Made by a program: the position numbers and the translations under genes
Shown: positions 54,440 to 64,000 of the stretch, one piece after another
How positions within the stretch are numbered: position 1 is the stretch's first letter
Layout: each line of letters opens with the position of its first letter
Notes under the pieces: generated by a model
Databases searched by the model: none
What the model was told of the DNA's origin: nothing
What the model saw: the letters and a program-made list of their open reading frames with translations, nothing else
NCBI GenBank assembly: GCA_033344895.1
Contig: JAWPMN010000001.1
Span: forward strand, 2,426,001 to 2,490,000
Origin: Alphaproteobacteria bacterium
GTDB taxonomy: Bacteria > Pseudomonadota > Alphaproteobacteria > UBA8366 > Aestuariispiraceae
DNA: 64,000 bases
Reading direction: 5' to 3'

Positions 54440-57400
54440 TCACTTCTTCTTGGCTGCCGCCTTTTTCGAAGCCGCTTTCTTGGCGGCGGACTTCTTGGCC
54501 GCTGCCTTTGTCGTGCCTGCGGCTTTCTTGGCGGTTGCCTTCTTGGAAGCGGTTTTCTTCGAAACGGCGACCTTGCGGCTGCGCTCCGGCAGGTCCAGTG
54601 CCTCATTCACCAGCGCCGCCTGTTCGATGGCGTGGCGTTTGGCACTGCCGGTGGCCGGCGAGGCCGCGGCTTCGCGGCCGACATAACGCGGACGGCCGTT
54701 CGGCTTGTGGTTCAGTTCTTCCAGGACGCGTTCGATCCGACGGTCGACGAAGAACCAGGCACCGTTGTTCTCAGGCTCTTCCTGGCACCAGATCACTTCC
54801 GCGTTCGGGAAACGCGCCAGTTCCGTGGTCACCGCATGGAACGGGAAGGGGTAGAGCTGTTCGACGCGCATGATGTAGACGTCTTTCAGCCCCTTGGCAT
54901 CGCGTTCGGCCTCCAGGTCGAAATAGACCTTGCCGGAACACAGGATGACGCGGCGGATGTCCTCGTCGGGCGCCAGCGAACCGTTCAACTGGCCATTGTC
55001 CCAGAGGACCCGGTGGAAGGTCGTTCCCGGACCGAACTCCTCCAGTTTCGAAACGCAGGCCTTGTGACGCAGCAGCGATTTCGGCGTCATCTGGATCAGC
55101 GGCTTGCGGAAGTTCCGACGCACCTGACGGCGCAGGGCGTGGAAGTAGTTGGCGGGCTGCGTGATGTTGCAGACCTGCCAGTTGTCTTCCGCCGAAAGCT
55201 GCAGATAACGCTCCAGTCGGGCGGACGAATGTTCCGGTCCCTGACCCTCGTAACCGTGCGGCAGCAGCATCACCAGACCGCACATGCGCAGCCATTTGGT
55301 TTCACCCGATGCGATGAACTGATCGATGATGACCTGCGCGCCGTTAGCGAAGTCGCCGAACTGGGCTTCCCATAGAACCAGCGAGTGCGGTTCGGCCGAA
55401 GAATAGCCGTATTCGAAGCCCAGCAGACCGAACTCGCTCAGCGGACTGTCGATCACCTCGAACGGCGCCTGCCCCATCCGGATGTTGTTCAGCGGAATGT
55501 GCCGGTTCTCGTTTTCCTGATCGACCAGGACCGCATGCCGCTGCGAGAAGGTGCCCCGCTCGCAATCCTCGCCGCTCAGACGGATCGTCGTGGATTCGCA
55601 GAGCAGCGTTCCGAAGGCCAGCGCCTCGGCTGTGCCCCAGTCGATCCCCTCGCCGGTTTCGATCATCTTGCGCTTGGCATCGAGCTGGCGTTCGATCTTG
55701 GGGTTCAGCTTGAAGTTCTGCGGTGCCTGCGAGATGGCATGACCGACTTCACGCAGCAGATCCATGTCGACCGAGGTATGGCCGCGACGGGCCCCTTCCT
55801 CGGCAATCGACAGGCCGGACCACTTGCCTTCCAGCCAGTCGGCCTTGTTCGGCTTGAACGATTTCGCGGCTTCGAAGCTTTCGTCCAGGGTCTGCTTGAT
55901 CTCGGATTTCAGGGCTTCGCAGCCTTTCGCGTCGATGACGCCCAGTTCCTGCAGGCGCTTGGCGTAGATCTCGCGGGTTCGCGGATGGTTCTTGATCTTG
56001 GTGTACATCGAAGGCTGCGTGAACATCGGTTCGTCGCCTTCGTTGTGACCATGGCGCCGGTAGCACCACATGTCGATCACCACATCCTTCTTGAACTTCT
56101 GACGGTATTCCATGGCCAGACGCGCGACATGCACGCAGGCTTCCGGATCGTCGCCGTTCACGTGGAACACCGGGGCGTCCACGGTCTTCGCCATGTCGGA
56201 ACAATAGGGCGAGGAACGCGACTTGGACGGGGCCGTGGTGAAGCCGATCTGGTTGTTGATCACGATGTGGATCGTGCCGCCGGTCTTGTAGCCGTCCAGT
56301 TGGCTCAGCAGGAAGGTCTCCGCCACGACGCCCTGACCAATGAAGGCCGCATCGCCATGCAGCAGCAGCCCCATGACCCGGTTGCGGTCGCTGTCGGCAC
56401 GCTGATGCTGCTTGGCACGCACCTTACCGAGGACGACCGTGTTGACGCATTCCAGATGGCTCGGGTTGGCGGCCAGTGACAGGTGAATGGTCTTGCCTTC
56501 GAAGTCCCGGTCCGCAGATGTCCCCAGATGGTACTTCACGTCGCCGGAGCCCTGGATGGAATCCGGCTTGCCCGCCAGACCTTCGAATTCCGCGAAGATC
56601 TGCATGTAGGGCTTTTTCATTATGTTGGCGAGGACGTTCAGACGGCCGCGATGCGCCATGCCCAGAACGACTTCCTCCAGACCCAGCTGCGCGCCGCGTT
56701 TGAAGATCTGCTCCATCATCGGAACCAGACTCTCGCCGCCGTCGAGGCCGAAGCGCTTTGTGCCGCGATACTTGGTGTCGAGATAGGTCTCGAACATGTC
56801 CGCGCTGGTCAGGCGTTCCAGAATTGTCTGGCGCCCCAGATCGGTGAAGTCCTTCCGGTTCCGGCTGCTTTCGATCCGTTCCTGAATCCAGGATTTCTCG
56901 TCCGGGTCCTGAATGTGCAGGAATTCGACGCCGATGCTGCCGCAATAGGTCTGCCGGCAGATCTTGACGATCTCGCGGACCGTCGCCGATTCCAGGCCCA
57001 GATAGTAGTTGATGAAGATCGGGCGATCCATGTCCCGCTCTTCGAACCCGTAGGTCGCCGGGTCCAGTTCCGGATGGTCTTCCCGCTTCTCCAGGCCCAG
57101 CGGGTCCAGATTGGCGGCCAGATGACCGCGCATGCGATAGGCGCGGATCAGCATCAGGGCGCGGATCGAATCCAGCGTCGCCTGACGGATCTGGTCGCTG
57201 CCGGCCGCGACGCCGCCGCCGCGCAGGGCAGAGATCAGCTGTTGAATGGAATCCTGCGAGATGTCCGGATCGCTGAGTGCATCGGACAGACTCTGCCCGC
57301 CGCCGGAACTGCCTTCGCCGACAACACGGGTCGTGCGCTTGGTCCAGCTCGGTCCCTTGTGATCGTCCTCCAGGACGACCTCACCTGGCTCGAGGGTTTC

Positions 57401-57520
57401 GAAATAGGCCGCCCATCCCGGGTCGACCGCGTTCGGATCTATCGCCCATTTGGCGTAGAGTTCGGCGATGTATGTCTCGTTGGCGCCGAACAGTTGGGAC
57501 GATTCGCCGATATACGTCAT
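54440..57520 (-). CDS. sucA: 2-oxoglutarate dehydrogenase E1 with Lys/Ala-rich histone-like tail
   Basis: Thiamine-diphosphate decarboxylase of the 2-oxoglutarate dehydrogenase complex, 1026 residues. The N-terminal TYIGESSQLFGANETYIAELYAKW region contacts E2; the core has GMAHRGRLNVL, the ThDP loop GDAAFIGQGVVAETFLLSQLDGY with INNQIGFTT, and the transketolase-like C-domain. The catalytic part ends near residue 975. The last 44 residues contain 17 Lys and no acidic residue, in KKAAS/KKAAA repeats like the tail of histone H1, an unusual addition. ATG at 57520 gives the normal N-terminus although the frame continues to 57733. The next gene, sucB, starts about 100 bp later. Confidence 0.95.
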   Translation of the reverse strand: MTYIGESSQLFGANETYIAELYAKWAIDPNAVDPGWAAYFETLEPGEVVLEDDHKGPSWTKRTTRVVGEGSSGGGQSLSDALSDPDISQDSIQQLISALRGGGVAAGSDQIRQATLDSIRALMLIRAYRMRGHLAANLDPLGLEKREDHPELDPATYGFEERDMDRPIFINYYLGLESATVREIVKICRQTYCGSIGVEFLHIQDPDEKSWIQERIESSRNRKDFTDLGRQTILERLTSADMFETYLDTKYRGTKRFGLDGGESLVPMMEQIFKRGAQLGLEEVVLGMAHRGRLNVLANIMKKPYMQIFAEFEGLAGKPDSIQGSGDVKYHLGTSADRDFEGKTIHLSLAANPSHLECVNTVVLGKVRAKQHQRADSDRNRVMGLLLHGDAAFIGQGVVAETFLLSQLDGYKTGGTIHIVINNQIGFTTAPSKSRSSPYCSDMAKTVDAPVFHVNGDDPEACVHVARLAMEYRQKFKKDVVIDMWCYRRHGHNEGDEPMFTQPSMYTKIKNHPRTREIYAKRLQELGVIDAKGCEALKSEIKQTLDESFEAAKSFKPNKADWLEGKWSGLSIAEEGARRGHTSVDMDLLREVGHAISQAPQNFKLNPKIERQLDAKRKMIETGEGIDWGTAEALAFGTLLCESTTIRLSGEDCERGTFSQRHAVLVDQENENRHIPLNNIRMGQAPFEVIDSPLSEFGLLGFEYGYSSAEPHSLVLWEAQFGDFANGAQVIIDQFIASGETKWLRMCGLVMLLPHGYEGQGPEHSSARLERYLQLSAEDNWQVCNITQPANYFHALRRQVRRNFRKPLIQMTPKSLLRHKACVSKLEEFGPGTTFHRVLWDNGQLNGSLAPDEDIRRVILCSGKVYFDLEAERDAKGLKDVYIMRVEQLYPFPFHAVTTELARFPNAEVIWCQEEPENNGAWFFVDRRIERVLEELNHKPNGRPRYVGREAAASPATGSAKRHAIEQAALVNEALDLPERSRKVAVSKKTASKKATAKKAAGTTKAAAKKSAAKKAASKKAAAKKK

Positions 57521-57554
57521 GATATGACCGCTCCCTAAAATGCCGCCCGAACGG

Positions 57555-57592
57555 CTGGGAGGCCGGCTCCCGTTTGGAAACCGGCCTCCCAG
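57555..57592 (-). repeat. Strong hairpin between sucD and sucA
   Basis: A perfect 12-bp inverted repeat, CTGGGAGGCCGG (57555-57566) and CCGGCCTCCCAG (57581-57592), with a 14-base loop, fills most of the 79-bp gap after sucD. On the minus strand it is not followed by a T run. It could set the ratio of SucCD to SucAB or protect the upstream mRNA end. Confidence 0.6.
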
Positions 57593-57599
57593 TTCTGTA

Positions 57600-58474
57600 T
57601 CAGCCGCCCATGGCCTTGACCATGGTTGAGCCCAATGCCGACGGACTGTCGGCCACGAGAATCCCGGCGCTTCGCATCGCCTCCTGCTTGGATTCAGCCG
57701 TGCCCTGTCCGCCGGAAATGATCGCGCCCGCATGGCCCATGCGTTTGCCCGGGGGCGCCGTGACGCCGGCGATGAAGCCGACCATCGGCTTCTTCACCTT
57801 AGACTGCTTCACGAATTCGGCCGCTTCCTCTTCCGCGGTGCCGCCGATTTCGCCGATCATGATGATGCCTTCGGTTTCCGGGTCGCCCAGGAAGGCGTCG
57901 ATGCAGTCGATGAAGTTCGTGCCGTTCACCGGGTCGCCACCGATCCCGATGCAGGTCGTCTGGCCCAGCCCCGTCGCCGTCGTCTGTGCGACCGCCTCGT
58001 AGGTCAGCGTTCCCGAACGGGAAACGACGCCGATCTTGCCCCGCTTGTGAATATGGCCCGGCATGATCCCGATCTTGCATTCGTCCGGCGTGATGATGCC
58101 GGGGCAGTTCGGCCCGATCAGACGGGTCGAGGAATTGGCCAGCGCACGTTTCACGCGCACCATGTCGAGAACCGGAATCCCCTCGGTGATGCAGACCGCC
58201 AGTTCGACTTCGGCATCGATCGCCTCCAGGATCGCGTCGGCCGCGAAAGGCGGCGGAACATAGATCACCGAGGCATTGGCGCCGGTCTTTTCGACCGCTT
58301 CGGCCACCGTGTCGAAAACCGGCAGGTCGAGATGCGTGGCACCGCCCTTGCCCGGCGTCACACCGCCGACCATCTTGGTGCCGTAGGCGATGGCCTGTTC
58401 GGAATGGAAGGTCCCCTGGGCACCGGTGAAGCCCTGGCAGATGACCTTGGTGTTCTTGTCGACGAGAACGGCCA

Positions 58475-58475
<1 letters not shown>
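57600..58475 (-). CDS. sucD: Succinyl-CoA synthetase alpha subunit
   Basis: Substrate-level phosphorylation in the TCA cycle, 291 residues. It has a Rossmann CoA-binding N-domain ([35 protein letters not shown]), GPNCPGI, and the phosphohistidine His248 in [15 protein letters not shown]. It starts by a 1-bp overlap with the sucC stop (TGATG). Gene order sucC-sucD-sucA-sucB is the common alphaproteobacterial layout. Confidence 0.97.
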
Positions 58476-59671
<1,196 letters not shown>

Positions 59672-60209
59672 CGGGTTCGAAATTCCCTTGAGAGCGGGTT
59701 GGTAAAATCGGGCGTCACGCGCGGGCGGATAGGACCGCCCAGGTCTGGGCCTGCCAAGCCTGCGCCTGTCAGGTCTGTGCCTGTTCTTGCTGTCGTGTCC
59801 GGATCGCGCGCGCCGGTCATTCGGTTCCCCCCAATGCCGTGGAGGTTATCGTATTCATTCATACGGCTTTGGAGCGGGTACAATATCAGGCCTCGATGAC
59901 CGTTCAACCGGTTAACGCCGCTTTTTCGCTACCAAAATGACGCAACGCGACCAGCAAACCGGCTGGACGATCCGACAGTTCGTATTTCGTTGACTTCGGT
60001 TCCGCAACCACTTATGTGCAGCGCACAAGAACGAGGCGGCGCGACACGCGCGATCGCCCGGACCTGTCGCGAACGCGCAAGCGGCGCTCGGAATGTCGAC
60101 CGCCCCACCATCGCTACCGGCCCTGAACCTCTCCCATAGGCGTTGCGCGCACCTTGGGCGCACAAGAACGTCCCGAACATTGTGTCGGGGCGCATAGGAT
60201 ATTGTTTAC
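59672..60209. other. 538-bp intergenic region between sucC and the RNA helicase
   Basis: No gene is supported here. It contains the divergent promoters of sucCDAB (minus) and the helicase (plus). Visible structures are a hairpin GGGCGG/CCGCCC (59723-59740), two imperfect copies of AGGTCTGNGCCTG at 59741 and 59771 (30-bp spacing), and GCGCACAAGAACG repeated near 60014 and 60159. The stretch 60160-60209 just before the helicase start is less GC-rich and may be a leader. I see no convincing -35/-10 pair. Confidence 0.45.
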
Positions 60210-61547
60210 ATGCAAGAAGATAGTGTTCGTTTCGAAGACCTGAACCTCGTCGGCCCGCTGCTGGGTGCGCTGCGGAACCAGGGCTTCTCCGTCGCGACCC
60301 CGATCCAGGCGCAGGCCATACCGCCCGCGCTGGAGGGCCGCGACGTTCTGGGCATCGCCCAGACCGGGACCGGCAAGACCGCGGCTTTCGCGCTGCCGAT
60401 CCTGCAGCACCTTTCGGAAATGAAGGGCAAGCCGGCGCCGCGTACCACGCGCGCCCTCATCCTGTCCCCGACCCGCGAACTGGCGGCGCAGATCCATCAG
60501 AGCGTCACCGCCTTTGCCAGCCGGATGCGGCTGTCCGCAGCGGTCGTTTTCGGGGGCGTCGGCAAGGGCCCGCAGGCCCGCCAGTGCCAGCGCGGTGTGG
60601 ACATTCTGGTCGCCACCCCGGGTCGCCTGCGCGATCTGATGGAAGACCGGGCGATCAGCCTGGAGGATGTTTCCTTCCTCGTCCTCGACGAGGCCGACCG
60701 GATGCTGGACATGGGCTTCGCCCCGGAAGTCCGGCGTCTGGCCAAGACCATGCCGTCGGACCGCCAAACAGTCCTGTTCTCGGCCACGATGCCGAAGGAC
60801 ATCGCCGTTCTGGCGGAGGAACTGATGAACGATCCGGTCAAGGTCGAGATCACGCCGGAATCGACCACGGTCGAGCGTATCGACCAGAAGGTCCTGTTCG
60901 TGGAACGCCTGCGCAAGGCGCCGCTGCTGCGTGAAATCCTGACCGGTGACGATGTTGGTCGTGCCATCGTCTTCACGCGGACCAAGCGCGGTGCGGACAA
61001 GGTCTGCAAGGGGCTGAAGGCCGACGGATTCGGCGTTGCCGCGATCCACGGCGACAAGACCCAGGGCGCGCGCCGTCAGGCGCTGAACGATTTCGCCCGG
61101 GGCCGTGTCACCGTCATGGTGGCGACAGACCTGGCCGCGCGCGGCATCGACGTCGAGGGGATCACCCATGTGATCAACTACGATCTGCCGGTCGACGCGG
61201 AGAGCTATGTTCACCGGATCGGCCGGACGGCCCGCGCCGGGGCCAGCGGGATCGCGCTGTCCTTCTGTGCGCCGGACGAGGTCGATACCCTGAAGGCCAT
61301 CCAGAAGCTGACCCGCCTGACCATTCCGGTTGATGCGGATCACGCCTACCATGCCGAGGATGCTGCCGCGGCGGCCCTCACCGGCAAGGGCGGTCCCGCC
61401 GGTCACGGCAAGCCGTCCCGCAACCGGGGCCCGAAACGCTTCGGCGGGCCGAAGGGCCAGGGCAAGCCGGGCGCCCCGCGCAACGGCAAACCCTTCCGTC
61501 AGCGTCGCCCCAAGAAGGCGAGCAACGAAGGCGGCAGCCGGGGCTGA
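60210..61547 (+). CDS. DEAD-box RNA helicase, RhlE type
   Basis: ATP-dependent RNA helicase of 445 residues: F-x-Q motif PIQAQAIPPAL (31-41), Walker A AQTGTGKT (50-57), DEAD box LVLDEADRMLDMGF, SAT and the C-terminal ARGIDVEGI and HRIGRTARAG motifs. After about residue 370 there is a Lys/Arg/Gly-rich basic tail (RNRGPKRFGGPKGQGKPGAPRNGKP) that can hold RNA. It resembles RhlE, used in RNA decay and cold adaptation. The AT-rich leader upstream would allow leader-mediated control. Confidence 0.94.
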   Translation: MQEDSVRFEDLNLVGPLLGALRNQGFSVATPIQAQAIPPALEGRDVLGIAQTGTGKTAAFALPILQHLSEMKGKPAPRTTRALILSPTRELAAQIHQSVTAFASRMRLSAAVVFGGVGKGPQARQCQRGVDILVATPGRLRDLMEDRAISLEDVSFLVLDEADRMLDMGFAPEVRRLAKTMPSDRQTVLFSATMPKDIAVLAEELMNDPVKVEITPESTTVERIDQKVLFVERLRKAPLLREILTGDDVGRAIVFTRTKRGADKVCKGLKADGFGVAAIHGDKTQGARRQALNDFARGRVTVMVATDLAARGIDVEGITHVINYDLPVDAESYVHRIGRTARAGASGIALSFCAPDEVDTLKAIQKLTRLTIPVDADHAYHAEDAAAAALTGKGGPAGHGKPSRNRGPKRFGGPKGQGKPGAPRNGKPFRQRRPKKASNEGGSRG

Positions 61548-61560
61548 AGCCAGGCAAATC

Positions 61561-61589
61561 GGGCATTCCGGACGCGCTCCGGGATGCCC
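61561..61589. repeat. Hairpin between convergent helicase and hydrolase genes
   Basis: GGGCATTCCGGA (61561-61572) pairs with TCCGGGATGCCC (61578-61589), 12 bp with one mismatch-like T/G. It lies in the 75-bp convergent gap and may end transcription from both sides, though neither side has a good T run. Confidence 0.5.
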
Positions 61590-61622
61590 GTCGCCTTGCG
61601 GGGCGTCGGGCCCTACCGCCCA

Positions 61623-62414
61623 CTATTGCGCCAGCATTGAATCCAGCTCCTCCAGGATCGACGTTTCCGCGCGCCTGGCGGCGTCGGGATGGAACTCTAT
61701 TCCCTTCTCTGGCATGGCGGCGGCGGCGAATGTGAAGGCGTGCATGGCATGACCATAAGCACGCATTTCCCATGGCGCGCCGGCTAGGGTCAGTTCCCGG
61801 CCCAGGGCAGTCACGTCCGAGGGCGGCGCCACAGGGTCTTCCCATCCGTGCAGGATCAGTACCCGGGAGCGGATCCGGGCGGTCGGAGTGTCTTGCGGTG
61901 CCACGAGGCCGCCATGGACGCTAATCACCGTGCTCAGCCCGTCGGGATTGTTCCGGGCAAGATCCAGGACGCATGTGCCGCCAAAGCAGAACCCCAGGGC
62001 AGCCATTCTGGAGCCGTCAACACCCGGCAGGTTTCGAGCGGTTTCGTATCCGGCCCGCACGCGGCGTGTCAGGAGTGGCCGATTCGCCATCATCGGGCCC
62101 ATCAGGTCGGTATTGTCGCCCAGTTCGTCCCCGCGCAGACCCTTGCCATAGGTATCGATCAGAAAGACGGCATAACCGAAGGCCGTCAGGCGGCGTGCGA
62201 TGGCCTGTGTGCTTTGGTTCGGGCCGCTCCAGTCATGACCCAGGATGACACAGGGGAAACGGCCTTCCGCGGACGGCGCAGCGGCGTAGCCTTCGAATTC
62301 CACGCCGCCCTCGGAATAGGCGACGGGCGTCAGTTGCGGCAGGCGATCGGTCGGCATGGCGTCGACCAGCAGACCTCGCCCGTCGCCGGCTGGTGCGGCA
62401 TTTTCATTTGGCAT
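61623..62414 (-). CDS. Dienelactone hydrolase family protein
   Basis: A 263-residue alpha/beta hydrolase whose nucleophile is a cysteine: Cys143 in GFCFGGT, with Asp193 in GWEDPVAP and His225 in GHAMHAF. This Cys-Asp-His triad is that of dienelactone hydrolases, which open muconolactone-like rings in aromatic degradation; the true substrate is unknown. The frame extends to 62561, but ATG 62414 behind GGAAGG gives the family N-terminus. It is convergent with the RhlE gene. Confidence 0.88.
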   Translation of the reverse strand: MPNENAAPAGDGRGLLVDAMPTDRLPQLTPVAYSEGGVEFEGYAAAPSAEGRFPCVILGHDWSGPNQSTQAIARRLTAFGYAVFLIDTYGKGLRGDELGDNTDLMGPMMANRPLLTRRVRAGYETARNLPGVDGSRMAALGFCFGGTCVLDLARNNPDGLSTVISVHGGLVAPQDTPTARIRSRVLILHGWEDPVAPPSDVTALGRELTLAGAPWEMRAYGHAMHAFTFAAAAMPEKGIEFHPDAARRAETSILEELDSMLAQ

Positions 62415-62508
62415 GGTTCGGTTCCTTCCCGTTGGATTCATCGTGTCGGGAAGGCATAGCGTGCTGCAGTCGGAACGGATTGGCGGAATGGGACATCCCG
62501 ATGGGACG

Positions 62509-63348
62509 TCAGAGGTAGAATGGCGCCCCAGGGCCGGCTTCCACGGCGAACCGGGTGGCAATTTCTGAGGGGCCTTCCTTCCGGTAGCGGCTTGGCGTCA
62601 TGCCGGTCCGGCGACGCCAGTCGCGAATCCGATGGCTTTGGTCGTAATAGCCTTCGGCTGCATCTCCGCCCATTTGCGCGGCCGAGAGGCTTGATGACAG
62701 GCGGTCCAGATCCCGCACCTCCTTCGGGCCGAGTCCGAAACTTTCCCGGAACCAGCGGTTCAACTGCCGGCGGCTGATCCCGATTTCTCCAGCGGCCTCA
62801 TCGACGGATCGTGTCTTCAGGCGGGGATAGGCGCGAATGGCGCGATAGCCCGCATTCGTGTGGCGCACCGCACTCAGGCGGTCCGCCAGCCACCTGTCCA
62901 GGATCGATTTGATGACTGCCGGGTGCCACCCAGCTTCGGCTCCCCGGGTCAGCGAGTCCGCATCCCGTTGGCCGACATCTCCGGCGAGATCGATAAGCCC
63001 GTTTGCCGCAGCGGCACCGGCCCCCGGAAACAGGGTTGCGAGACCGGGCAGGGTCAGCATCGCCATTGCGAAATAGGTTTCGTCTGACGGGTGCCAGACG
63101 CGGCTGGCTGTCTGAATTCCCGCCAGGGAAAGGCGTGGAACGGGCAGAATACCGTCCATCAGGTTGGGCTTTGCGATGTTGATGGCGAGCGCGCCACCGG
63201 GATGTGGCGCCGTTCGAACCGGCCGGCCGAAATAGAGACCGTCCAGATCCCGGATGAACCAATAGCCCCGCACGAGGCCGGAAAGACAGTGTGCCGGCGG
63301 CAGGACCTCGAAGCAGGACGGGGTTATGTCTTGCCGCGCCGGGTTCAC
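62509..63348 (-). CDS. AraC-family transcriptional regulator
   Basis: A 279-residue regulator. The C-terminal AraC domain has two HTHs (RSVDEAAGEIGISRRQLNRWFRESFGLGPKEV and the second SHRIRDWRRRTGMTPSRYRK). The N-terminal 180 residues begin PSCFEVLPPAHCLSGLVRGYW, a cupin-like sensor. Its start GTG at 63348 overlaps the acetyltransferase stop by 4 bp, so the two genes form one unit. It is encoded beside the dienelactone hydrolase on the same strand, perhaps as its regulator; this is inference. Confidence 0.85.
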   Translation of the reverse strand: MNPARQDITPSCFEVLPPAHCLSGLVRGYWFIRDLDGLYFGRPVRTAPHPGGALAINIAKPNLMDGILPVPRLSLAGIQTASRVWHPSDETYFAMAMLTLPGLATLFPGAGAAAANGLIDLAGDVGQRDADSLTRGAEAGWHPAVIKSILDRWLADRLSAVRHTNAGYRAIRAYPRLKTRSVDEAAGEIGISRRQLNRWFRESFGLGPKEVRDLDRLSSSLSAAQMGGDAAEGYYDQSHRIRDWRRRTGMTPSRYRKEGPSEIATRFAVEAGPGAPFYL

Positions 63349-63797
63349 ATCCGGACCCGATCGAAACGTTGCAGGCCGACGGTGCCGGACCATGGGTCGG
63401 CCGCTTCTTCCTGCGTCAGGGTGAAGTCGTGGCGTTCGTAAAGGCTGCGCGCCGCGTCGAGCCCCTTGAAGGTCGTCAGATAGGTTCGCCTGTAGTCGCG
63501 GGCATCGACGAAATCCATCGCGCGGGCCATCAACTGCCCGCCCAGCCCGGTCCCTCGTGCCTTGTCGCTGACGATGAACCAACGCAGATGCGCCCCGGCC
63601 CCATATCCCTCCAGCCCGTCAATCGTGATGCTGCCCATCAGATCGCTGCCCAGATCGCGCGCCAGATTGGATTCGAACGGGGCTCCGAAGGTCCAGACAT
63701 CCAAGTAATAGTCCATGTGCAGTCCGATGATCCGGGACACGGCGCCAGCCCGGTATCCGTCATACTGAAATGATTCAGTCACCGCATCACCTCGCAT
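63345..63797 (-). CDS. GNAT-family N-acetyltransferase
   Basis: A 150-residue acetyltransferase: WFIVSDKARGTGLGGQLMARAMDFV is the acetyl-CoA-binding loop (R-G-x-G-x-G-like) and YLTTFKGLDAARSLYERHDF is the C-terminal GNAT strand-helix. The sequence from FQYDGYRAGAVSRIIGLHMDYY matches the GNAT half of MarR-GNAT fusions; the MarR half is absent here. It is coupled to the AraC gene by a 4-bp overlap. The substrate is unknown. Confidence 0.85.
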   Translation of the reverse strand: MRGDAVTESFQYDGYRAGAVSRIIGLHMDYYLDVWTFGAPFESNLARDLGSDLMGSITIDGLEGYGAGAHLRWFIVSDKARGTGLGGQLMARAMDFVDARDYRRTYLTTFKGLDAARSLYERHDFTLTQEEAADPWSGTVGLQRFDRVRM

Positions 63798-64000
63798 GGC
63801 AAACCGTTCCCGTCAGATCCATCGGTGCCATGATCAGTCGCTGCCGGATCATGGAGACGATCCAATCGAATGTTCGCCGACGCCGGCCTCCGCCCTCAAT
63901 GCTGGTTGCGGTATAGCGGGCGTACTCGACGCAGCCGCATCCACAGCAGCGTGATGCTTCGTCTCTGACCGGCGCGGCGTATCGTCCTGCAGCCGTCTCA
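63798..64000. other. Right-edge intergenic stretch
   Basis: The last 203 bp hold no supported gene. The gene of the GNAT protein starts at 63797 on the minus strand, so its promoter should lie here. A minus-strand frame ending in a stop at about 63898-63900 could be the 3' end of a gene continuing beyond the window, but too little is visible to call it. Confidence 0.35.

Overview
This is a stretch of chromosome from a high-GC Gram-negative bacterium, most likely an alphaproteobacterium of the Rhodospirillales type. That placement rests on the sucC-sucD-sucA-sucB gene order, the alphaproteobacterial form of the DinG-like helicase, and GANTC (CcrM-type) sites clustered in the one large AT-rich gap. 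It is inference from gene content; no rRNA or tRNA gene was seen to confirm it. I saw no insertion sequence, prophage, CRISPR array or tRNA gene. Genes are tightly packed, with many 1-8 bp start/stop overlaps.

Layout. 1-7.5 kb: a periplasmic respiratory formate dehydrogenase operon (TorD-type chaperone, small Tat-signal protein, Mo/W catalytic subunit, four-cluster Fe-S subunit, small lipoprotein, cytochrome b subunit), ending with a secreted seven-blade WD40 protein fused to a mitochondrial-type cytochrome c. A clear intrinsic terminator lies between the Fe-S subunit and the lipoprotein. 7.6-11.7 kb: an unrecognised 406-residue protein, a polytopic membrane protein, a sulfotransferase, a candidate minus-strand small RNA with its own terminator, and a TerB-like protein. 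11.9-21.2 kb: a chemoreceptor coupled to a small membrane-anchored protein, an AEC transporter, a lipoprotein hydrolase, a DinG-like helicase and aminopeptidase N. 21.3-25.3 kb: redox-stress genes (LysR regulator, glutathionyl-hydroquinone reductase, pirin, ChaC, MsrB). 25.3-31.5 kb: a TPR protein, an Fe-S-type regulator divergent from a Rieske fusion protein and MFS transporter with palindromes between them, and MoaB.

31.5-41.8 kb: lytic transglycosylase, uvrB, a FolM-like SDR, folB, a 512-bp gap with origin-like features (consensus DnaA box, AT-rich tract, GANTC cluster, short direct repeats), uvrC, a MarR regulator and ilvE. 41.9-48.5 kb: an envelope-lipid locus (GT2, LAB_N membrane protein, PAP2 phosphatase, GT39 glycosyltransferase) next to a divergent OmpR/EnvZ-type two-component pair and a second response regulator. 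48.6-52.7 kb: SppA, a methyltransferase, RidA and AzlCD. 53.0-59.7 kb: sucCDAB, in which SucA carries a 44-residue Lys/Ala-rich histone-H1-like tail. 60.2-64.0 kb: a RhlE-type RNA helicase, a dienelactone hydrolase, an AraC regulator and a GNAT acetyltransferase.

Functionally, the first block is a complete formate-to-quinone (and possibly formate-to-cytochrome c) respiratory module. The sucCDAB block supplies the 2-oxoglutarate to succinate steps of the TCA cycle. The 42-47 kb block looks like polyprenyl-phosphate-sugar synthesis and transfer to lipid A or another envelope lipid, coupled to phosphate removal and perhaps controlled by the adjacent two-component system. The most interesting items are the WD40-cytochrome c fusion, the origin-like gap upstream of uvrC, the SucA basic tail, the structured minus-strand RNA near 11 kb, and the Rieske fusion with its Fe-S-type regulator.
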